NCBI GenBank assembly: GCA_947311795.1
Contig: CAMZLX010000052.1
Location: 1 to 16,178 of the forward strand
Reading direction: 5' to 3'
DNA from: an uncultured Zetaproteobacteria bacterium
Lineage (GTDB): Bacteria; Pseudomonadota; Zetaproteobacteria; Mariprofundales; Mariprofundaceae
Length of the DNA stretch: 16,178 nt
The translations under genes were made by a program, and so were the position numbers. The notes beneath the pieces were generated by a model. That model was not told where the DNA came from. It saw only the letters and a list, made by a program, of their open reading frames with translations, and ran no database searches. Shown one piece after another: positions 1-7,526 of this stretch (the first letter of the stretch is position 1; every line of letters begins with the position of its first letter).

Positions 1-528
1 ACCAATCACCCGCAAGGTTTGTTGCCTGCGATTGATGTCGGACACTTTTAACCCTGCAAGCTCGGATACACGCAAACCCGTGGCATACATCAATTCCAGC
101 AAACATTTGTCGCGTATGCCTTTGCTTTTGGATGTATCGGGTGCTGCAAGCAAAGCCTCCACATCCCTTTCCGACATATGTTTGGGTAAACGTAATGCCG
201 CCATGACTTTGGCAACATCTTGCATAGGAAAGTCACTTCGGATTTTTTCATTTTGCAAATAATGAAACCACGTTGCCAATGCGCTGCGTTGCCGCTGGAT
301 AGAGCTATTGGCAAGCCCGCGCTGCTGCAAATGAGCCAAGTAGGCTGTGACCTGCGCTTGCGTGGCTGTAAATGCAGATGCCGACATGTCATGTTGACGG
401 ATAAAGCCATGGAAATCGAGCAGATTATGTAAATACGATGAAACGGTCAGCGGCGACCAGCTGTACAGCATGGACATGCGCCGCAATAAACCTTCAATTT
501 TGATTTCTGTGTTATCCGCTTCTGTCAT
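1..528 (-). CDS. Tyrosine recombinase XerC/XerD, 3' end outside window (partial)
   Basis: Site-specific recombinase of the XerC/XerD type. These enzymes resolve chromosome dimers at dif by strand exchange with a catalytic tyrosine. The minus strand is open from an ATG at 528 to the window edge, giving 176 codons without a stop. Residues about 8-105 read as the N-terminal SAM-like core-binding domain (WSPLTVSSYLHNLLDFHGF, then a QRQRSALATWFHYL helix). About residues 142-176 begin the catalytic domain, with YATGLRVSELAGLKVSDIN carrying the first catalytic arginine, followed by TLRVIG. The remaining catalytic residues lie beyond the window. The wording of this motif is closer to XerD than XerC, but I cannot assign it. 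An in-frame GTG directly before the ATG is an alternative start, and no strong Shine-Dalgarno is visible. The gene begins 21 nt after the antiporter stop, so co-transcription is likely. An integron or phage integrase is less likely given the context. Confidence 0.88.
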   Translation of the reverse strand, partial: MTEADNTEIKIEGLLRRMSMLYSWSPLTVSSYLHNLLDFHGFIRQHDMSASAFTATQAQVTAYLAHLQQRGLANSSIQRQRSALATWFHYLQNEKIRSDFPMQDVAKVMAALRLPKHMSERDVEALLAAPDTSKSKGIRDKCLLELMYATGLRVSELAGLKVSDINRRQQTLRVIG

Positions 529-549
529 CACCACAGAAGCTTAGCAGAG

Positions 550-1932
550 TTAGTGCGCCTCTTCTTCCTTTTCTTGGCGGAAGACTTCAGCATTTTTACC
601 AATAATTAAAAGTAAAATGCCAGAGTAAATAAATGTGGATAACATAATCACACCAATCACAATGGCTTTAAACATTTCTAAATGTTCAAAATTGGCGGGA
701 ATCATCATCAACATCACAATAGATAAACCACCCTTGATACCTGCAAAAGTTAGCACACCCCACCAACGAAAATTCACATTGGTCATTTTGGTCGTTTGGT
801 TGGTAATAAAGGCAAACTTCGCCATCATTAATGCACGAATCACGGTGGTGGCTAAAAACATGACAATAATTTCAGTGCTGTATTTCATCAGCAAATCCAG
901 ATTGATGATTTCAGCCATGGCAACAAACAGAATGGTGTTGGCAACAATCGCGAGCAATTGCACATCTTCTTTGGAACGCAAGTGACGATCCCGCTCTTCT
1001 ACCGTAGCACGAATTTTAGAAAACATAAAAGAAATAACATTGGCGGATGTGTCTTCTTTGTTGGACTCAACCTTAAGTTCTCTTTCCTCACTCTCCAACT
1101 TTAAATCATCATTTGCTACCGCTTTCGTCATCATATGATGCAAGGTGATAGTGGCGAAAATACATGCCAAGATTCCTGATAAATGTAGATGTGAATGTGC
1201 ACCAAACAAGTTAAGTAACATATAAAAATGCTCTGAAAGCTCAAAAGCACCATAACCGACCATAATCACAATCATCAATTCTGCGATACGATTGGTTGTA
1301 ACTTTCATGACAGCGAGACCAATGTAACCAAAAGACATACCTAAAGCAGCCGAACCGAGCACCACAACCAAGCTGATTTCTGTTACGTACGTTGCAGTGA
1401 TTTCACCGCCTTCCAACGCATATAAACCAATAAACACAAAAACAATCAATGCCGTTGCGTCGTTAAATAAACTTTCACCCTCTGCAAGAATTTTTAAACG
1501 GTGAGGCAATTCAAAGTTGGAAAAGATAGAAACAACCGATACAGGGTCTGTCGCTAGAACCATCGCAAACAATACAATCACTGCGGCTGTTGAAAGATGA
1601 TATTCACCAAACAACGTGTCTGCCGTTAAAAGCGCCATGACAACAGAAAGTGATACAGCAATCACCGCCAAGTAAAACAAACTTAAACCATGTTCCTTCA
1701 AGTCTGCCACGGTAAGTTCAAAAGAGTCTGTAATCAAAAGAATAGGTAATAGTAACAACACCAGCGCAGCAAAGTGTTCAGTATCGCCTGTAATCATTGG
1801 CACACCCGAAAACAAATAGTGTGTAATAAATGACAAACCAATCAAACCCAGAGGGGATGGTATATTTAATTTATCTTCCAACAACAATGCGACAAATAAT
1901 ATCGCACAAATAACCAATAATGTTACAACCAT
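550..1932 (-). CDS. Na+/H+ antiporter, CPA1 (NhaP-type)
   Basis: Inner-membrane monovalent cation/proton antiporter of the CPA1 family, 460 residues from the chosen start. Most of the chain is hydrophobic, consistent with about 12 membrane helices. The CPA1 signature ATDPVSVVSIF is at residues 127-137 (Asp129). EGESLFNDATAL starts at 151 and contains the Asn157-Asp158 pair expected at the ion-binding site. Residues about 270-323 form a charged, Glu/Lys/Arg-rich hydrophilic segment that interrupts the helices; it is probably a cytoplasmic loop and longer than usual. The frame stays open to a TTG-type start 15 codons upstream (1977). I chose the internal ATG because a strong AGAGGAG lies 7 nt before it and the extra 15 residues are not family-like. 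It follows the pnp terminator, so it should have its own promoter, but I find no convincing one. The ion specificity (Na+, K+ or Li+) cannot be read from sequence. Confidence 0.9.
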   Translation of the reverse strand: MVVTLLVICAILFVALLLEDKLNIPSPLGLIGLSFITHYLFSGVPMITGDTEHFAALVLLLLPILLITDSFELTVADLKEHGLSLFYLAVIAVSLSVVMALLTADTLFGEYHLSTAAVIVLFAMVLATDPVSVVSIFSNFELPHRLKILAEGESLFNDATALIVFVFIGLYALEGGEITATYVTEISLVVVLGSAALGMSFGYIGLAVMKVTTNRIAELMIVIMVGYGAFELSEHFYMLLNLFGAHSHLHLSGILACIFATITLHHMMTKAVANDDLKLESEERELKVESNKEDTSANVISFMFSKIRATVEERDRHLRSKEDVQLLAIVANTILFVAMAEIINLDLLMKYSTEIIVMFLATTVIRALMMAKFAFITNQTTKMTNVNFRWWGVLTFAGIKGGLSIVMLMMIPANFEHLEMFKAIVIGVIMLSTFIYSGILLLIIGKNAEVFRQEKEEEAH

Positions 1933-1939
1933 TTCAAAG

Positions 1940-1946
1940 CTCCTCT
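1940..1946 (-). promoter_or_regulatory. Shine-Dalgarno fixing the antiporter start
   Basis: On the minus strand AGAGGAG is followed by CTTTGAA-type spacing and then ATG at 1932. It is the best Shine-Dalgarno in this part of the window. It supports starting the antiporter at MVVTLLV rather than at the upstream in-frame start at 1977. Confidence 0.75.
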
Positions 1947-2037
1947 CTAAAACTGTGCCTAACCTACACAAAAACATGAATCATTGCATTGCTGCTAAAC
2001 CATAAGCAACAAACGCGCCAACTTATCAAATACGCAT

Positions 2038-2067
2038 AAAAAAAGCGGAGCAATGCCCCGCTTTTTT
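2038..2067 (-). terminator. Intrinsic terminator after pnp
   Basis: On the minus strand AGCGGGGC-ATT-GCTCCGCT folds into an 8-bp stem (one G-U pair) with a 3-nt loop. It is followed by a run of about seven T and preceded by a run of A. It lies 25 nt past the pnp stop codon and before the antiporter gene, so it should end the rpsO-pnp transcript. The A and T runs make it symmetrical, but no plus-strand gene would use it here. Confidence 0.85.
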
Positions 2068-2091
2068 CATCTTTACTTGTTCTTAAAACGC

Positions 2092-4185
2092 TTAGTCTTC
2101 AAGTAATGCTTTCATCGAAAGACGGATTTTACCACTACGGTCAACTTCCAATACTTTCACTTTAACCACATCACCTTCATTCAATTTGTCGGCAACTTTT
2201 TCAACACGTTCGTTGGCAATTTGAGAAATATGCACAAGACCATCTGTGTTGCCCAAAATGCGAACAAATGCACCAAAGTCCATGATTTTCACAACTTTAC
2301 CTTCGTAAGTTGCGCCAACTTCAACTTCTGCAACGATGTCTTCAATCATTTTCTTCGCCGCTTGACCAGCTTCACCAGTCACTGCAAAGATGGTGATGGT
2401 TCCATCATCAGCGATGTCCACTTTAGCACCTGTTTCTTCAACAATACCGCGAATCACTTTACCACCAGCACCAATCACTTCACGAATCTTGTCCGCTTTG
2501 ATTTTCATGGTAAACATGCGTGGTGCATGAGAAGCAACGTCTGCATTTGGTTTATCCATGCATTTCGCCATCTCGCCCAAAATGTGCATACGTCCACCAT
2601 TGGCTTGCGCCAAGGCTTCTTTCATGATTTCACGGGTCAAACCACCGATTTTAATGTCCAACTGCAATGTGGTAACACCTTCAGTCGTACCCGCAACTTT
2701 AAAGTCCATATCACCAAGATGATCTTCATCACCCAAGATGTCAGACAATACTGCGTAACCGTCTTTTTCAAGGATAAGGCCCATGGCAATACCAGCCACA
2801 GCACCTTTAATTGGCACACCAGCATCCATCATGGCAAGTGAAGTACCACAAACTGATGCCATGGATGAAGAACCATTGGATTCCGTAATTTCAGATACCG
2901 AACGAATCGCATAACCAAACTCTTCCATGGTTGGCAATACCGCTTCAACACCACGACGCGCAAGGCGACCATGACCAATTTCACGGCGACCTGGAGGGCC
3001 CATGCGGCGTGCTTCGCCCACTGAATAGGGTGGGAAGTTGTAGTGAAGCATAAAGCGTTGTTTAGCAACACCTTCCAAACTTTCAGTCGTTTGCATATCA
3101 GACTCAGTACCCAATGTGATAGTGACCAACGCTTGGGTTTCACCACGGGTGAACAATGCAGAGCCATGTGGACCAGGCAATACACCAACTTGGCAATCAA
3201 TGGCGCGAACATCATCTGTTTTACGACCATCAATACGTGGGTTGCCATCAATGATTGAGCGGCGAACCACATTTTTCTCCAAACTTTTCACAGCCGAAGT
3301 CACATCATTGTTAGAAAACTGACCAGGGTTTTCTTCAGTGCCTGCAAATTTTTCTTGGGCTGCCAAACGAATCGCATCCAATGTTGCAGAGCGCTCTGAT
3401 TTATCCACAATGCCATAAGCTGCGCGAACATCAGCTTCAAACGCAGCATTCACTGCATCTTGAACGTCTGCATTACCCGCAAGTTCAATCACTAATTTCT
3501 CTTTGCCCGCTTCTTTGACCAATGCATCAATCGCATCAATCACAGGTGCGTAACCTTCTTGACCAAAAATAATTGCATCAATCATTTGCTCTTCAGACAA
3601 TTCTTTGGCTTCAGATTCAATCATCAATACCGCATCGCGTGTACCAGCCACAATCAAATCAAGCTCTGAGTTTTCCATTTCAGCATAGGTTGGGTTAAGC
3701 ACAAACTCACCATCAATCAAACCGACACGAGAAGCTGCAATTGGCTCTGCGAAAGGCACATCAGAAATCGAAAGCGCTGCAGACACACCATTAATAGCAA
3801 TAATATCAGGGTTGGTTGCATCATCCGCAGACATCACAGTGGCAATCACTTGTGTCTCGTGGAAATAACCTTTAGGGAATAACGGACGAATTGGACGGTC
3901 AATCAAGCGAGAGGTTAGTGTTTCTTTTTCAGAAGGACGACCTTCGCGTTTGACGAATCCACCAAGAAAACGACCTGCAGCATATGTTTTTTCTTGGTAA
4001 TGAACAGTTAAAGGCATGAAATCTACGCCTTGTAATGGTGTTTTTGCTGCTGTTGCAGCCACGTGAACCACCACGTCGCCCACTTGGGCTAGAATTGAAC
4101 CACCAGCTTGGCGCGCTACGCGACCTGTTTCAAAGCTGATTTCTTTACCACCAACGGTGGCCTTGCTTGTTTTGATATTAAACAT
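2092..4185 (-). CDS. pnp: Polyribonucleotide nucleotidyltransferase (PNPase)
   Basis: 3'-5' phosphorolytic exoribonuclease that releases nucleoside diphosphates; it acts in mRNA decay, usually as a trimer and often within the degradosome. The 697-residue length is normal for the family. In order: the first RNase PH domain (about 5-210), the helical linker (about 240-315), the catalytic second RNase PH domain (about 320-540), a KH domain (about 555-615) with its loop IGAGGKVIRG at 571-580, and an S1 RNA-binding domain (about 622-693). TRGETQALVTITLG starts at 346. LGDEDHLGDMDFKVAGT starts at 484 and gives Asp486 and Asp492, the metal/catalytic aspartates at the same numbers as in E. coli. The ATG follows AAGGAAG at about 8 nt. 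The gene lies downstream of rpsO, the classic arrangement, with a terminator in the 120-nt gap. I cannot tell how much expression comes by read-through versus a local promoter. Confidence 0.98.
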   Translation of the reverse strand: MFNIKTSKATVGGKEISFETGRVARQAGGSILAQVGDVVVHVAATAAKTPLQGVDFMPLTVHYQEKTYAAGRFLGGFVKREGRPSEKETLTSRLIDRPIRPLFPKGYFHETQVIATVMSADDATNPDIIAINGVSAALSISDVPFAEPIAASRVGLIDGEFVLNPTYAEMENSELDLIVAGTRDAVLMIESEAKELSEEQMIDAIIFGQEGYAPVIDAIDALVKEAGKEKLVIELAGNADVQDAVNAAFEADVRAAYGIVDKSERSATLDAIRLAAQEKFAGTEENPGQFSNNDVTSAVKSLEKNVVRRSIIDGNPRIDGRKTDDVRAIDCQVGVLPGPHGSALFTRGETQALVTITLGTESDMQTTESLEGVAKQRFMLHYNFPPYSVGEARRMGPPGRREIGHGRLARRGVEAVLPTMEEFGYAIRSVSEITESNGSSSMASVCGTSLAMMDAGVPIKGAVAGIAMGLILEKDGYAVLSDILGDEDHLGDMDFKVAGTTEGVTTLQLDIKIGGLTREIMKEALAQANGGRMHILGEMAKCMDKPNADVASHAPRMFTMKIKADKIREVIGAGGKVIRGIVEETGAKVDIADDGTITIFAVTGEAGQAAKKMIEDIVAEVEVGATYEGKVVKIMDFGAFVRILGNTDGLVHISQIANERVEKVADKLNEGDVVKVKVLEVDRSGKIRLSMKALLED

Positions 4186-4255
4186 GTATAACTTCCTTTG
4201 ACGAGCCCCATGCTCGCTTACTTTTTATATTCTCTTTTCCTACATCCTGCATCAG

Positions 4256-4285
4256 ATAAAGAAAAAGCGACCCCAAAGGGTCGCC
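4256..4285 (-). terminator. Intrinsic terminator between rpsO and pnp
   Basis: On the minus strand GCGACCC-TTTG-GGGTCGC forms a perfect 7-bp stem with a 4-nt loop, followed by TTTTTCTTT. It starts about 20 nt after the rpsO stop and ends about 70 nt before the pnp start. A terminator or attenuator at this point is known from enterobacterial rpsO-pnp operons. It would let rpsO be transcribed more than pnp, with pnp made from read-through or from a promoter in the remaining gap. Confidence 0.85.
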
Positions 4286-4305
4286 TTCTCTATTCAATCT
4301 GAAAA

Positions 4306-4575
4306 TTAACGGCGCAAACCTAAACGCTCGATAAGGTTACGATAACGATCAAAGTCTTCACCTTTAAGGTACTTCAAAAGGTTGCGACGTTGTCCAACCA
4401 TTTTCAAAAGACCACGACGTGAGTGGTGATCCTTATGGTTGTCTTTGAAGTGACCAGAAAGACCATTGATACGCGCAGTTAAAAGCGCTACTTGCACTTC
4501 TGGTGAACCTGTGTCGCCATCTTTGATGCCATATTCAGCAATCACTTTGTTTTTTTCATCTGTTGTTAAAGCCAT
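4306..4575 (-). CDS. rpsO: 30S ribosomal protein S15
   Basis: Primary 16S rRNA-binding protein of the small-subunit platform. It has 89 residues, the same length as the E. coli protein. Family hallmarks are clear: GDTGSPEVQVALLTARI near the N-terminus, then HFKDNHKDHHSRRGLL with the rRNA-contacting His/Asp/Arg residues, and RRNLLKYLK with a basic C-terminal LIERLGLRR. The ATG is preceded by AAGGA at about 7 nt. It is the first gene of an rpsO-pnp unit. In several bacteria S15 represses its own mRNA through a leader structure. A leader could lie in the 120 nt upstream, which contains an inverted repeat, but no known S15-binding motif is recognisable by eye. Confidence 0.98.
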   Translation of the reverse strand: MALTTDEKNKVIAEYGIKDGDTGSPEVQVALLTARINGLSGHFKDNHKDHHSRRGLLKMVGQRRNLLKYLKGEDFDRYRNLIERLGLRR

Positions 4576-4658
4576 TTCATTTCCTTGTCTTACTTAAACT
4601 CACTACAACCCGAGAAAACATGCGGAACACATAGAACCCCAGCATTGAGCGGATGCGC

Positions 4659-4676
4659 AGCCTAACTGTCTAGGCT
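4659..4676 (-). promoter_or_regulatory. Inverted repeat upstream of rpsO
   Basis: The sequence AGCCTA-6 nt-TAGGCT is a perfect 6-bp inverted repeat between the PepSY-type gene and rpsO, about 84 nt before the rpsO start. No T-run follows, so it is a poor intrinsic terminator. On the minus strand a TTGACT (4686-4681) lies 16 nt before TAGGCT (4664-4659), a weak -35/-10 candidate that would place the repeat over the promoter. It could be an operator, part of an S15 leader, a weak processing hairpin, or chance. Confidence 0.25.
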
Positions 4677-4695
4677 CATAAGTCAAAACATCTGA

Positions 4696-5274
4696 CTACC
4701 AAGGATATGCGTAAAACATCATGGATAAAAACAAAAGTGACCCAACACCCATAGAATATAACGTTAAGGCGCGGAAAAGTTTAACCTGCAGACCCACAAT
4801 TACACCTGTAATCAAAACAAAAATAAGAATAATAGCCGCGACTATAGAGAAAATATCAAAGGCATCCCCACCTTTGGCTTTGTGCAACCACATCAAACGT
4901 TTGTACCAGCTTGGCGTACTTACCTCAATCGTGACCACAGAGCGGTCATCAGCATGCGACCACATGGTTGCATAATGGTTATCACCCTTCCAAACAAACT
5001 TCTTGCCACCGCGTTTTTTATCTGTTTTTAATTTTGCCTTTCCATCAGGGTCATCAATGCCTTGTTTGACCAGCTCATCATGAACCACTTGTTTGAGCAG
5101 CGATATATCCCGCGTTAACGGTGACTCTAACTGCACAATATATTCCACATCATGTGAAGAAGGTTTGTATTCGGCAGTATAAAGCGCACCTGTAATCACA
5201 TACATTAAAATAACTGGCAACGCTGTGGCTGCCAAAATCAAATGAATTTTGATAAAAACATTACGCTTAATCAT
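4696..5274 (-). CDS. PepSY-associated TM-type membrane protein
   Basis: Small inner-membrane protein of 192 residues, resembling the PepSY-associated transmembrane group; the exact function is not known. The N-terminus KIHLILAATALPVILMYVIT (9-28) is membrane helix 1. A roughly 105-residue hydrophilic, probably periplasmic section (33-138) follows, with a DPDGKAKLKTDKKRGGK stretch and a WYKRLMWLHKAKGG turn at about 123. Two further helices lie at about 140-163 and 168-190. His11 in helix 1 and His131 just before helix 2 fit the pattern seen in this superfamily, where such histidines are thought to bind haem in some members; whether they do so here is inference. The start ATG overlaps the hisF stop in an ATGA, so translation is probably coupled to hisF although no role in histidine synthesis is apparent. 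It is the last gene of the his cluster. Confidence 0.65.
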   Translation of the reverse strand: MIKRNVFIKIHLILAATALPVILMYVITGALYTAEYKPSSHDVEYIVQLESPLTRDISLLKQVVHDELVKQGIDDPDGKAKLKTDKKRGGKKFVWKGDNHYATMWSHADDRSVVTIEVSTPSWYKRLMWLHKAKGGDAFDIFSIVAAIILIFVLITGVIVGLQVKLFRALTLYSMGVGSLLFLSMMFYAYPW

Positions 5275-6044
5275 GAACTTTTTCCTTCTGTATGACGAAC
5301 TGGGATACCTTTGTCCGCTAAATATGTTTTGGTTTCAGCAATGGTAAATTCACCAAAGTGAAAAATGGATGCAGCAAGCACAGCATCGGCTTTGCCTTCT
5401 GTCAAACCTTGTGCCATGTGTTCCAATGTGCCAACGCCACCTGAAGCCACCACATTGGCGGTAATGGCGTCGGATACAGCGCGAGTTAATGGAATATCAT
5501 AGCCAGCTTTGGTGCCATCCGCATCCATGCTGGTTAATAGAATTTCACCTGCGCCATAATCAGACATACGTTTCGCCCATTCCACTGCATTGATACCTGT
5601 TTCTTTACGACCACCGTGGGTAAAGCACTCCCAATGCTCATCCACTTTCTTAGCATCAACAGCAACAACGATAGTCGAGGAACCAAAGCGTTCCGCAGCT
5701 TCTTTAACCAGTTCGGGGTTAAAAATCGCAGCCGTATTGATGGACACCTTATCTGCACCTGCATGAAGCAGCCCTTCAATATCTTTAAGTGCTTTCACAC
5801 CACCACCAACCGTTAATGGCATAAACACATGCTCGGCAACCTCTGTGACCATGTGATAAAGCGTGTCACGGCTTTCATGGCTGGCACGAATATCGAGAAA
5901 AGTGAGTTCATCCGCACCCTGCTCATCATATTTAATCGCAGCTTCCACAGGGTCACCTGCATCAATAATATCAACAAACTGTACACCTTTGACCACACGC
6001 CCGTGCGCCACATCAAGGCATGGAATAATACGCTTGGATAACAT
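5271..6044 (-). CDS. hisF: Imidazole glycerol phosphate synthase, cyclase subunit HisF
   Basis: Cyclase half of IGP synthase. It joins PRFAR with ammonia delivered by the glutaminase HisH to give imidazole glycerol phosphate and AICAR. The 257 residues form a (beta/alpha)8 barrel of normal length. RIIPCLDVAHGRVVKGVQF at the N-terminus carries Asp11, and IVVAVDAKKV carries Asp130, the two catalytic aspartates at the same numbers as in characterised HisF proteins. Phosphate-binding motifs LTVGGGVKALKDI and VVASGGVGTLEHM are intact, as is LLTSMDADGTKAGYD. The start ATG shares one base with the hisA stop (TGATG), and its own stop overlaps the next start (ATGA). hisH and the other his genes are not in this window, so the pathway is split in this genome or continues elsewhere. 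Confidence 0.98.
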   Translation of the reverse strand: MLSKRIIPCLDVAHGRVVKGVQFVDIIDAGDPVEAAIKYDEQGADELTFLDIRASHESRDTLYHMVTEVAEHVFMPLTVGGGVKALKDIEGLLHAGADKVSINTAAIFNPELVKEAAERFGSSTIVVAVDAKKVDEHWECFTHGGRKETGINAVEWAKRMSDYGAGEILLTSMDADGTKAGYDIPLTRAVSDAITANVVASGGVGTLEHMAQGLTEGKADAVLAASIFHFGEFTIAETKTYLADKGIPVRHTEGKSS

Positions 6045-6790
6045 CAGTTTAATTCCTTCATGGCTGCTGCAAAATCAATGGTGTTTTCATAAATCGCTCG
6101 CCCTGTAATTGCGCCTGCAATGCCATCATTCACATGTTTGGCACACGCACGCACATCATCCATAGCCGCTACACCACCCGATACAATCACAGGAATAGAC
6201 ACGGCTTTGGCAAGGTTGACTGTTTCTTCGATATTTGGGCCAGAGAGCATACCATCACGGGCAATATCCGTATAAACAATGGCTGCCACACCATCATCTT
6301 CAAACTGAAGCGCTAAATCCACAGCTTTGACATCGGTGACATCATCCCAACCATGAACGGCCACCATGCCGCCTTTGGCATCAATACCCACGCACACTTG
6401 GTTGGGGAATGCAGCACATGCTTCTTTGACAATCTTGGGGTCGGCAATGGCAATCGAGCCTAAAATCACTCTATCAATGCCAAGGTTGAGCATGCCTTCA
6501 ATCATCTTCAAATCTCTTAAACCACCACCCAATTGCACTGGAATATCCATCACTTCGCAAATCGCTTTGATGGCTTCACGGTTGGCAGGTTTGCCTGCAA
6601 ATGCACCGTCCAAATCAACAACATGCAAACGTTTGGCACCCAAAGCTTGCCAATGGGCTGCCATTTCACCTGCATTGCTGCCGTAAACTGTGGCATCTTC
6701 CATGCGCCCTTGCTTGAGGCGTACACACTGCCCTTCTTTCAAATCAATGGCTGGAATCAGCTCAAATGTTAGATTATTAGTTGAAGACAT
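6044..6790 (-). CDS. hisA: ProFAR isomerase HisA
   Basis: 1-(5-phosphoribosyl)-5-[(5-phosphoribosylamino)methylideneamino]imidazole-4-carboxamide isomerase, the Amadori-type step just before HisF. It has 248 residues from the chosen start, normal for the family. FELIPAIDLKEGQCVRLKQG (9-28) holds the catalytic acid/base Asp16, and CVGIDAKGG holds Asp137. Phosphate-binding glycines appear in VQLGGGLRD and VIVSGGVAAMDDV. TDIARDGMLSGPN is the usual late-barrel motif. The frame is open 12 codons further up (6826), but AAGGA lies 7 nt before the ATG at 6790 and the protein then begins at a normal place. It is the first gene of hisA-hisF-PepSY and is divergent from lipB across about 70 nt, which must hold promoters in both directions; I cannot point to convincing hexamers. 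Confidence 0.97.
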   Translation of the reverse strand: MSSTNNLTFELIPAIDLKEGQCVRLKQGRMEDATVYGSNAGEMAAHWQALGAKRLHVVDLDGAFAGKPANREAIKAICEVMDIPVQLGGGLRDLKMIEGMLNLGIDRVILGSIAIADPKIVKEACAAFPNQVCVGIDAKGGMVAVHGWDDVTDVKAVDLALQFEDDGVAAIVYTDIARDGMLSGPNIEETVNLAKAVSIPVIVSGGVAAMDDVRACAKHVNDGIAGAITGRAIYENTIDFAAAMKELN

Positions 6791-6797
6791 GATGAAT

Positions 6798-6802
6798 TCC
6801 TT
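6798..6802 (-). promoter_or_regulatory. Shine-Dalgarno fixing the hisA start
   Basis: AAGGA on the minus strand, 7 nt before ATG 6790. It falls inside the longer reading frame that starts at 6826 and so argues for the shorter HisA. Confidence 0.7.
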
Positions 6803-6859
6803 ATTCTGTTTCCTGTTGTATTCCAATCATAAAGCTGTAAAAGTGCGTCGGATTCAGTC

Positions 6860-7513
6860 ATGCAAAATATCATTCGTCAATCAGAAAACCTGAGCACACC
6901 ACCCTACCTTTGGTTGGGTCGGCAAGAATACTCGCATTTCCTCAAAAAAATGCAGCAATATGTTACGGGTTTTAACGGTGAAGAATGGGTTTGGTTTTGT
7001 GAACATGAACATGTGTTTACCACAGGAAGGCGCGGCATAAACAACAGCAAGGTTGATTTGGGTGCACCTTTTGTAGCCACAGAGCGTGGTGGTGAAACCA
7101 CATACCATGGTTTGGGGCAATTGATGATGTATCCCATCATTGATTTGAAAAAACATGACTTAAACGTGCGTGATTATGTGTATTTACTAGAAGAATCAAT
7201 CATTCAACTGTTAGAAGCCTATGACTTACAAAGCCAACGCGATTGTGGATTTCCTGGTGTGTGGCTGAACAACAAAAAGGTTGCAGCGTTAGGCATTCGG
7301 GTATCCCAAGGCATAGCGTGGCATGGCATGGCGCTGAATGTGTCCACAGATTTAAGTTGGTTTAGTAAAATCAATCCTTGCGGCACATCACGCAAAGCAA
7401 CGTCATTACAGCAATCAGGTATCCAAGACTTAAATTTGAAAACCATTAGCCAACAATGGTTTAAAATATTCACATCGTTGCTAAAAACAAAAAAGGGTTA
7501 TTCTTCTTCGTGA
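6860..7513 (+). CDS. lipB: Octanoyl-[acyl-carrier-protein]:protein N-octanoyltransferase LipB
   Basis: Moves the octanoyl group from ACP to the lipoyl-domain lysine of target enzymes, the first step of endogenous lipoate synthesis; LipA, the next enzyme, is not in this window. The 217 residues cover the family. TTGRRG (54-59) and ERGGETTYHGLGQL (75-88) are the LipB signature. Lys140 in NNKKVAALGIR and Cys174 in KINPCG form the expected Cys/Lys dyad, and HGMALNV is present at 155. It is the only plus-strand gene here. A stop codon 27 nt upstream rules out a longer start. No good Shine-Dalgarno precedes the ATG, so it may be weakly translated or start differently. Its 3' end converges on rfaE2 with only 13 nt between them and no clear terminator. 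Confidence 0.96.
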   Translation: MQNIIRQSENLSTPPYLWLGRQEYSHFLKKMQQYVTGFNGEEWVWFCEHEHVFTTGRRGINNSKVDLGAPFVATERGGETTYHGLGQLMMYPIIDLKKHDLNVRDYVYLLEESIIQLLEAYDLQSQRDCGFPGVWLNNKKVAALGIRVSQGIAWHGMALNVSTDLSWFSKINPCGTSRKATSLQQSGIQDLNLKTISQQWFKIFTSLLKTKKGYSSS

Positions 7514-7526
7514 GCTTCGTGGTAAG

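Noticed and set aside
2221..2841. 206-codon plus-strand open frame inside pnp
   Set aside because: It is antisense to the conserved PNPase KH/S1 and catalytic regions. Its product is rich in His, Asn, Thr and Phe with no domain, typical of a reverse-strand shadow.
4659..4676. Hairpin upstream of rpsO as the terminator of the hisA-hisF-PepSY unit
   Set aside because: The stem is only 6 bp and has no T-run on the minus strand, so it does not meet the usual intrinsic-terminator pattern.
6791..6859. Divergent promoters between hisA and lipB
   Set aside because: Promoters must lie in or near these 69 nt, but the best hexamer pairs I can find have poor matches or wrong spacing, so none is reported as a feature.
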